Source: CAZXVU01 sp964644465 (GTDB lineage: Bacteria > Chlamydiota > Chlamydiia > Chlamydiales > SM23-39). Taken from it: a stretch of 7,527 nt of DNA. The stretch is taken from contig CAZXVU010000104.1 of NCBI GenBank assembly GCA_964644465.1, forward strand, positions 1 through 7,527. Reading direction: 5' to 3'. Below, piece after piece: positions 1-5,087 of the stretch. The translations under genes and the position numbers were made by a program. Positions within the stretch are counted from its first letter, which is position 1; every line of letters begins with the position of its first letter. The notes under the pieces are model-generated. The model was not told the origin of the DNA. It made no database searches and saw nothing but the letters and a program-made list of their open reading frames with translations.

Positions 1-3000
1 TGTCCGGCGGTACCATTGTTATTGATCGTAACATTCAAGAATGAATCTAGGGGTTTTCCCATGCTATCTGTGCTTCCCGAGACTGTAATATTGCCATTGG
101 TTGTGATGATTTGAACATGGCTGGCTCCAGTAGTCGTATCGATGGTGAGGCTTTGGCCTGCTGCGCCGAAGAGAGTGATCGCTCCCCCGCCCACAGGCGT
201 CGTATCTAAAATCATGCGGTTGACAACGCCGCCGAAGGTCCCAAAATCAAAGGTTAAACTTCCTAAACCCTCTGCATCCAATTTAGTTGAGTCGGTTTGG
301 ATGACGTTCGTTGAGCACGCAGTCGACAAAGGCAGAGCGCTAATCATTGCCTGATTGCAAATAGATGTCATTTGATTCGCTGCAGATTGCCAAAGCATAC
401 CAGCCGCCAAATTAGCATCGGCTTCAATGGTTATGGAGCCTGTTGTGGGACGAACAGCGGTTCTTGCTACATTGAGAGTGAATGGAGCTGAGAGATTGAT
501 ATTGCCTCCGGCGCGAACATCTAAAGAACTGGCAAAGTTTGTAGGTGAATTGAAACCAGTGATGCCGCGGCCAATGATGGCAAAATTGGTTGCGCTATTT
601 GTGGCGGTGATATTACCCTTTGCATAGACTCTCGTTGTAACGGCTGTATTGCCATTTTCAGGACCCATGATAACTAGAGTACTCCCGTTTGCCGTAAGAG
701 AAATATCCCCTCCAGCGGCAACGTTCACATCGCCAGTGGCGCGAATGCCCATATTGCGAATGCCGCTTAAAGAAATACTTCCTCCTGCGGCGACAAAGGT
801 ATTGGTGATTCCAGTAGTGGAAAAAGAACCAATAAAACCTTCGCCATTAGCGGCTGCAAAACCGCTAGGGGCTGTAGCGTCAAAACAAATATTTCTTCCT
901 GCCGCCACTTCTACATCGCTAGGACCTGCAATATTTAATCCATTAGTTGCATTTGTTCGGGTGGCAACAGCCTTAATCCCATAAAATGCAGTACCGCTGG
1001 TTGAAATAGCGGTATCATTGGCATGCATCGAGATATCATTGCAAGCGCTGACTCGAATATGGCCTGTTAAGTTTGTAGTCCTACCTACCGGGACCTGATC
1101 GTTCATCCATCCGATCAGCATCTGAGCCGAATTTGAATTCGTTGTTATAGGACCCAACATATTAATAGTGCCACCAGAAACAACTGTTAAATTGCTTGTT
1201 ATCTGATTAAAAAAATGATCCATTGAACCGATTATGATTCTGGATTCATTTTGAAAACCAGCCTGATTCGTAAACGTATTTACACATGCGCAGCTGCAGC
1301 CTGAACAGGGTCCTGCGCACGCGGCACAAGCTGGATTTGGATTTGCACATGCTGTTGTACAAGGATTTGCATTTGCAAAACTGTCGGTAAAATAAAGGCA
1401 AATATCCCCTCCAGCCCGCACTGTGTAATCAGCATTGATCGTCTGACCTATTATCGTGGCGGCTGAAGTGATTGAAGGACCATGGCCTAAGGTGATAATA
1501 TTTTTACTTACTGTAGCTACATTGCCAGCGCAAGAAAGTTCTATTCTTCCCCCTGCGGTTACATTTATATTGCCTGCGAGAACACTCCCATCGATCAGTA
1601 ATCTTGAACCATGGCCAATTTGTATAAATATGAGACTGCCTGTCGCCGAAGTGCCAGCAGGGGTATTCATCATAATGATGTTCCCTCTAGCATTCACATC
1701 GATCGTCGCAGCCGCCGTCGTCGTTAGCATGTCTACTGCTTGTCCACCTGCCGACAGATAGGCCCCATGTCCGATCTTCGCACCTCCATTGCCGCCGATA
1801 GGAGCTCCTATAAGACTTAAATTATTACAGCTCACATTGATCGGACCCGTGCAGGTTATAGGTACAAGACCCTCTCCAGGAGTCAGAAAGCCAATCTGGG
1901 CGAAAAAAGAATTATGCGATTGCAAAATAAGATCGGCATTTGGTGCGCAGATTTGCGTAGTCCCGTTTTGAGACCCAACTGCAACTATATTAAAAGCGCC
2001 TATTGCTTGATTGATATTGATCGGTCCATTTTGAGAGGAGATGAAGATGCTTCCAGCAGCTCCGACAGCTCCGTTGTTCTGAATATGCCCTCGAATGACG
2101 ATCGCGTTGGTTGCTCTTAAAGTTAGATTCCCACTCCCCGTCCAACAAGGTCCTGTCGTTGGACACTCCGTAGCGTTGGTACCGACCCGATTGCCGATAT
2201 TAGCTCCTGAATTGACCGTGATCGTTCCGCCTCCGCCAGCGCCTACAGTTGCATCTAGCACGACATTGGTCCCTGCATTCAAAATCCCTACGAGAATCGT
2301 ATTGTTGATCAAGAAGGGTTGGGTAGCTGGATTGCTTTGGCAAACAAAAGGAGCGAGAGCGCAGGCGGTGCATCCAGGAGCGGCGGCATTCAACGCTCCT
2401 CCAGCCGCTGTTGTCACGGTAATATCGATCGGGTCGAAGAGAAGCGTTCCATTGGCTCCGTTCGAAGCGCTTAAGTCAATCGAGCCTTGGTAATCGAGAA
2501 AATCTTTGCTTGAAATTTCTGCAAATCCCCCATCGCCGCTTTTCGATCCTCCTCTAGCGGAGATAGAACCGTACATCTGGTTCGATTTTTCGGCCCAAAG
2601 AATCACCCTGCCGCCATGGCCGATCTCTCCCCCATCCGCTAAAATGGATGTCTCGGGTCCCATATAAACCTGTTCTGCATTTGGGATCTGCTTACTATTC
2701 CCCTGATAATCGCCGCCGATCAGCACCTTTCCCGAAAGAACAGAGAGGCTCGCCTCATCGAAAAGCCCCACTTTCCTGCCAAGAAAATAAATATGCCCTT
2801 TCGCTATCACTTTCCCAGAACAAAAAAGGTCTTCTCCCATTCCTTCATAACGCCATTCCTCTTGATTTCCAAGATAGACTTCATCTTGAATATTGAAAGT
2901 GGATGCAATGAGTGAGCCAACATCGATCAGAGCCTCTTTTCCGACCAAAATTCCGTTTGGATTAACGAGCAAGACTTGTCCATTCGCTTCGAGATTGCCG

Positions 3001-3260
3001 AGCAAGCGGCTGGGATAAGCTTCTAGGACGCGGTTGAGTACAGAAGCATCCGAGCTGGGCTGGATGAACCGCGTTGTCTCTCCAGGCTCAATGGAGAAAT
3101 CTTTCCACTCAATAATAGAGCGGTCAGAGGCGATGATTTGCAAAACATCGGAGGATTGAATTTCGACATTTCCAGCGATCACTGTTGGCGATTGCGGATT
3201 TGCGACGATTCCTTCGCCGATCAAAAGGAAACAAAGTAAAGCCGTGTTTTTAATTTTCAT
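1..3260 (-). CDS. Large TPS-type filamentous haemagglutinin-like exoprotein, N-terminal 1086 codons (C-terminus beyond the left edge)
   Basis: The frame is open from an ATG at 3260 to the window edge, so only the N-terminal part is seen. Residues 1-20 are a Sec signal peptide (Lys at 2 and 4, hydrophobic core, likely cut after IVA20). Residues about 25-280 match the TPS/haemagglutination-activity domain: EWKDFSI near 51-57, VLNRV near 74-78 and NPNGILVG at 100-107, the family signature. The rest is Gly/Asn/Thr-rich with recurring VxAGGxI and IGHG motifs, as expected of a right-handed beta-helix. By family knowledge such proteins are exported by Sec and then cross the outer membrane through a TpsB barrel, acting as adhesins, toxins or surface fibres; no TpsB is in the window. 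About two dozen cysteines are present, far more than in classical members. A weak Shine-Dalgarno (GATGGGA) lies just before the ATG. The exact function is unknown. Confidence 0.9.
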   Translation of the reverse strand, partial: MKIKNTALLCFLLIGEGIVANPQSPTVIAGNVEIQSSDVLQIIASDRSIIEWKDFSIEPGETTRFIQPSSDASVLNRVLEAYPSRLLGNLEANGQVLLVNPNGILVGKEALIDVGSLIASTFNIQDEVYLGNQEEWRYEGMGEDLFCSGKVIAKGHIYFLGRKVGLFDEASLSVLSGKVLIGGDYQGNSKQIPNAEQVYMGPETSILADGGEIGHGGRVILWAEKSNQMYGSISARGGSKSGDGGFAEISSKDFLDYQGSIDLSASNGANGTLLFDPIDITVTTAAGGALNAAAPGCTACALAPFVCQSNPATQPFLINNTILVGILNAGTNVVLDATVGAGGGGTITVNSGANIGNRVGTNATECPTTGPCWTGSGNLTLRATNAIVIRGHIQNNGAVGAAGSIFISSQNGPININQAIGAFNIVAVGSQNGTTQICAPNADLILQSHNSFFAQIGFLTPGEGLVPITCTGPINVSCNNLSLIGAPIGGNGGAKIGHGAYLSAGGQAVDMLTTTAAATIDVNARGNIIMMNTPAGTSATGSLIFIQIGHGSRLLIDGSVLAGNINVTAGGRIELSCAGNVATVSKNIITLGHGPSITSAATIIGQTINADYTVRAGGDICLYFTDSFANANPCTTACANPNPACAACAGPCSGCSCACVNTFTNQAGFQNESRIIIGSMDHFFNQITSNLTVVSGGTINMLGPITTNSNSAQMLIGWMNDQVPVGRTTNLTGHIRVSACNDISMHANDTAISTSGTAFYGIKAVATRTNATNGLNIAGPSDVEVAAGRNICFDATAPSGFAAANGEGFIGSFSTTGITNTFVAAGGSISLSGIRNMGIRATGDVNVAAGGDISLTANGSTLVIMGPENGNTAVTTRVYAKGNITATNSATNFAIIGRGITGFNSPTNFASSLDVRAGGNINLSAPFTLNVARTAVRPTTGSITIEADANLAAGMLWQSAANQMTSICNQAMISALPLSTACSTNVIQTDSTKLDAEGLGSLTFDFGTFGGVVNRMILDTTPVGGGAITLFGAAGQSLTIDTTTGASHVQIITTNGNITVSGSTDSMGKPLDSFLNVTINNNGTAG
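498..1700 (-). repeat. Degenerate beta-helix repeat region (VxAGGxI motif, at least 8 copies) in the exoprotein
   Basis: Eight copies of a D-x-V-x-[AR]-[AG]-G-x-I type motif recur in frame. Their final Ile falls at residues 528, 572, 620, 699, 791, 829, 853 and 921, with uneven spacing of 24 to 92 residues. Examples are DVNARGNI (521-528), DVEVAAGRNI (782-791), DVNVAAGGDI (844-853) and DVRAGGNI (914-921). On the plus strand they appear as short similar strings such as atatcccctccagc. They are diverged protein-level repeats, consistent with stacked beta-helix rungs, and not a DNA-level tandem array. Confidence 0.75.
1284..1361 (-). other. Eight-cysteine cluster in the exoprotein
   Basis: Residues 634-659 contain cysteines at 634, 638, 645, 648, 652, 655, 657 and 659, set among Ala, Pro, Asn and Gly (for example AACAGPCSGCSCAC). 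I checked that this segment is in the same frame as the signal peptide. It falls between a VRAGGDI rung (614-620) and the next recognisable strand, so it reads as a loop inserted in the beta-helix. It could form disulfides or bind a metal; I do not recognise a known zinc-finger or EGF-like spacing. Confidence 0.7.
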
Positions 3261-3291
3261 TTCTATCCCATCTCTTTGAAGAACCAGCAGG

Positions 3292-3308
3292 TTTCTGGCG
3301 TTCAGAAA
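3292..3308. promoter_or_regulatory. Short inverted repeat in the exoprotein leader
   Basis: The 88-bp gap between the two minus-strand genes (3261-3348) holds a perfect 6-bp inverted repeat, TTTCTG (3292-3297) and CAGAAA (3303-3308), around a 5-base loop. It lies about 30 bases upstream of the exoprotein ATG. It is not followed by a T-run in either direction, so it is not a typical terminator; a leader hairpin or small operator is possible. I found no convincing -35/-10 pair for the exoprotein in this gap. Confidence 0.3.
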
Positions 3309-3348
3309 TTAGGATCGTAAAGAAAATTATTTTATAGCGAAAGGTTTT

Positions 3349-4032
3349 TTAGGTTTGATTAAAGGGGTCTGAAATATCCATTGAAGCTTCTTCCTGAATC
3401 GTAGAATCTGATTCCATCCTCACAGAAGATGAAATAGGCCTGAAGGCATCGCTACTATTTGTCGAAGAGACAAAAGAAGAAGAGTCTCGGGATGTGCTTG
3501 AAGGAAGATTGCCGAGTGGGCTGAAATTCTGTTGGGGCCACTGAAATGGAGTATCAGACAATCCTTGGGGATAGACTGGCGTTTCTTGAATTCTAGGAAG
3601 GACTCTTTGGGAAACAGTTTGAACTTTTTGTTCTTCTTCCTCTGTGCTTTTTCTTTTACCTTTGCCCGAAGACGAGGATTCGGATCGATTTTGCATCAAT
3701 TGGTCCAATTCAGAATCAATTTGTGATCCAAACATCTTCTCGCTCGGGGTCTCTAAAACATTGGAACGGCTGGGATTGGAACGTCTAATGAGTTGGCATC
3801 TTCCTGGCAGAGGCCCTGGGCTTTCATCATCATCAGAAATCGTCTCTGAAGGCGCAGAGATTTGGATTTTCGGGATAGGAACTCTGGGTTGAGGCTTAAT
3901 CGGAATGGTTGGGCGCATATCCCAAAATTGGATGCCTTGACTTAAAGGTTTGTGCTTTTTTTCTGGTTTTTGACTTTCTTCCGATTCAGGGATAAAGGTC
4001 CTTAAATAGGGATATTGGGAGGGGCTAGCCAT
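3349..4032 (-). CDS. Disordered Ser/Pro-rich hypothetical protein, candidate secreted effector
   Basis: This is a 227-residue protein if read from the ATG at 4032. A TTG two codons upstream (4038) is also in frame, but the AAAGA Shine-Dalgarno-like stretch is 7 bases from the ATG and too close to the TTG. I do not recognise a family. There is no signal peptide and no membrane segment. The composition is dominated by Ser, Pro, Glu and Gln with almost no hydrophobic core, so it is probably intrinsically disordered. Visible features are Ser-rich stretches near 117-122 and 176-204, a basic GKGKRK patch at about 123-128 followed by an acidic STEEEE run, and one cysteine. The basic patch resembles a monopartite nuclear localisation signal. 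It is transcribed divergently from the RS-rich protein across a shared control region. A role as a type III effector is inference from composition and context. Confidence 0.75.
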   Translation of the reverse strand: MASPSQYPYLRTFIPESEESQKPEKKHKPLSQGIQFWDMRPTIPIKPQPRVPIPKIQISAPSETISDDDESPGPLPGRCQLIRRSNPSRSNVLETPSEKMFGSQIDSELDQLMQNRSESSSSGKGKRKSTEEEEQKVQTVSQRVLPRIQETPVYPQGLSDTPFQWPQQNFSPLGNLPSSTSRDSSSFVSSTNSSDAFRPISSSVRMESDSTIQEEASMDISDPFNQT

Positions 4033-4039
4033 AATCAAT

Positions 4040-4053
4040 TCTTTAATTAAAGA
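4040..4053. promoter_or_regulatory. Perfect 14-bp palindrome in the leader of the leftward gene
   Basis: TCTTTAATTAAAGA equals its own reverse complement across 14 bases. On the minus strand it contains the AAAGA that serves as the likely Shine-Dalgarno of the leftward gene, 7 bases from its ATG. It could be a protein-binding site or influence translation; palindromes are more common by chance in AT-rich DNA. Confidence 0.4.
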
Positions 4054-4068
4054 TTTTAATTCAATAAG

Positions 4069-4097
4069 TTTACATATATTATACGATAATATACAAT
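4069..4097 (+). promoter_or_regulatory. Sigma-70-type promoter for the RS-rich protein gene
   Basis: A -35 box TTTACA (4069-4074, 5 of 6 to TTGACA) and a -10 box TACAAT (4092-4097, 5 of 6 to TATAAT) are separated by exactly 17 bases. The predicted start near 4104 gives a leader of about 20 bases, which just contains the ribosome binding site at 4115-4118. Confidence 0.6.
4075..4093. promoter_or_regulatory. Operator-like perfect inverted repeat (8-3-8) between the divergent genes
   Basis: TATATTAT (4075-4082), spacer ACG, ATAATATA (4086-4093): both arms match perfectly. The dyad fills the spacer between the -35 and -10 of the rightward promoter and covers the -10 of the leftward promoter, the classical place for a repressor site. 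A bound dimer would be expected to affect both genes. The regulator is not identified in the window. Confidence 0.5.
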
Positions 4098-4106
4098 ATT
4101 TTTAAA
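4078..4106 (-). promoter_or_regulatory. Candidate promoter for the leftward Ser/Pro-rich gene
   Basis: On the minus strand a perfect -10 TATAAT (4083 to 4078) is preceded at 17 bases by TTTAAA (4106 to 4101, 4 of 6 to TTGACA). The predicted transcript starts near 4071 and has a leader of about 40 bases that includes the 14-bp palindrome. The region is AT-rich, so chance matches are likely and the -35 is weak. Confidence 0.4.
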
Positions 4107-4114
4107 AATTAAAC

Positions 4115-4118
4115 AGGA
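4115..4118 (+). promoter_or_regulatory. Ribosome binding site of the RS-rich protein gene
   Basis: AGGA lies 6 bases before the ATG at 4125 and fixes this as the start; the overlapping ATG at 4129 in another frame has poorer spacing and only a short reading frame. Confidence 0.65.
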
Positions 4119-4124
4119 TTAATT

Positions 4125-5084
4125 ATGAGTGTTGAAGCAACAGGACCCTCTATATCTAATACTACTGCCGTACCCCTTGCCCGCCTCCATGATAGAAGCC
4201 ATGTTAGGGCAATCACAGTCTCTCAGGCTAGCCGCTCCCCACTCTCTCATAGCAGCCGATCTCCACATAGCAGCCGCTCCCCAGAACGGTTTCGCAGCCC
4301 CCCGCCTCCACAGGTAGATTCACCACCCCTTCCAGAATGGAGAGATCTCGATCCTGAAAGTTACAAAACTTTAGAACCTCTTCAAAAAACAGTGCATGGA
4401 GCTACAGTTGACGACGAAGCTCAAGACTTAGGGACATTTATTGTATTTTCCGAAGAAGAATTAGAACAGCAAAAAGTGTCCATCAAAAATGGAAGAATGT
4501 GTTTTCCCGATGGAACGATAGTCGATACATCAGGAAATAAATGGGACTTTGCCCTCTTTAGAGATGGAGATCTATTTGCAATCCCGCCGCTTAAAGGAGC
4601 TGTCTTTCATTCCTCCACTGCTCTTTATAAGAAAGAAGGTCCAGTTTCCCCGGGAATGTGCAGAGTTAATAATGGCACCCCTACCTATTTCGATGAAGAC
4701 TCAGGACATTATGCTCCAAAATTCCGCCTCCCCTTTTTGTTGGCCAAGTTACTGGGCGATGGATGCGAAAATCTAGAAAAATGCGTGATTGTATATTCGA
4801 AGCGTCGCGTAGTCCGTGTGGAAGAAAGATCTCCGGTTGACAAAAGAGCGGAACGGCTTCAGGAAATCCTTTCAGCTAGAGGGAAAGGTCAATCCCCGAC
4901 TACGCCTGCTAGAGTTTCCTCAGATGATGCAAATTCTTCTAGATTTAAGAGCCTTTCACAACTCCTAGATAAAGCACCCACTCAAAGGATGAGAGAGGTT
5001 CAAGAAAGTTTAGTATTTGAATCTCTTCAAAGACACGCGCAAAAATCCCCAACCCCAGCCGCACCGCCTCCATCGCCTCATTAA
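4125..5084 (+). CDS. RS-repeat protein with an FHSS/SGHYxP domain, candidate effector
   Basis: The protein has 319 residues with no signal peptide or membrane segment. Residues 1-70 are Ser/Pro/Arg-rich and disordered, with RSP at 37-39, 45-47, 51-53 and 57-59 and a tandem HSSRSP pair at 42-53, followed by poly-Pro (59-62). Residues about 100-200 form a folded domain: FHSS at 161-164, then GPV (172-174), G177, V181, NNG (182-184) and SGHYAP at 193-198. From memory this order (F-x-HSS, PV, AG, nG, SGHYxP) matches a domain of plant IQM calmodulin-binding proteins and of scattered uncharacterised bacterial proteins; its biochemical function is not known to me. The rest is a charged helical stretch (about 236-300) and a Pro-rich tail (PAAPPPSPH). 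A Ser/Thr-rich N-terminus suits type III export. Effector status is inferred. Confidence 0.85.
   Translation: MSVEATGPSISNTTAVPLARLHDRSHVRAITVSQASRSPLSHSSRSPHSSRSPERFRSPPPPQVDSPPLPEWRDLDPESYKTLEPLQKTVHGATVDDEAQDLGTFIVFSEEELEQQKVSIKNGRMCFPDGTIVDTSGNKWDFALFRDGDLFAIPPLKGAVFHSSTALYKKEGPVSPGMCRVNNGTPTYFDEDSGHYAPKFRLPFLLAKLLGDGCENLEKCVIVYSKRRVVRVEERSPVDKRAERLQEILSARGKGQSPTTPARVSSDDANSSRFKSLSQLLDKAPTQRMREVQESLVFESLQRHAQKSPTPAAPPPSPH
4248..4283 (+). repeat. 18-bp tandem repeat encoding HSSRSP twice
   Basis: Two adjacent 18-base units, catagcagccgatctcca (4248-4265) and catagcagccgctcccca (4266-4283), differ at two positions and encode residues 42-47 and 48-53. A diverged partial unit encoding ASRSP lies just upstream, around 4230. 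This suggests recent in-frame duplication that expands the RSP motif. Confidence 0.8.
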
Positions 5085-5087
5085 ATT

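Noticed and set aside
498..1700. Regularly recurring short strings that could suggest a CRISPR or DNA tandem array
   Set aside because: The copies are diverged, unevenly spaced and all in frame, so they are protein repeats.
142..2896. Several plus-strand open frames of 60-132 codons
   Set aside because: They are antisense to the continuous minus-strand exoprotein frame, which has a signal peptide and a TPS domain; their low-complexity Pro/Val/Ala content is the mirror of the Gly/Asn-rich repeats.
3231..3260. Lipoprotein signal for the exoprotein because of Cys10
   Set aside because: Cys10 is in the middle of the hydrophobic core and is not preceded by a fitting lipobox near the end of the signal; an ordinary signal peptidase site after Ala20 fits better.
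3261..3348. Promoter for the exoprotein gene
   Set aside because: TATAAA and TAAAAT strings occur, but no -35-like hexamer sits at 16-18 bases from either; the gene may have a non-standard promoter or be read through from 4032.
4033..4038. TTG at 4038 as start of the leftward Ser/Pro-rich gene
   Set aside because: The ATG at 4032 has better spacing to the AAAGA sequence; the TTG lies directly against it.
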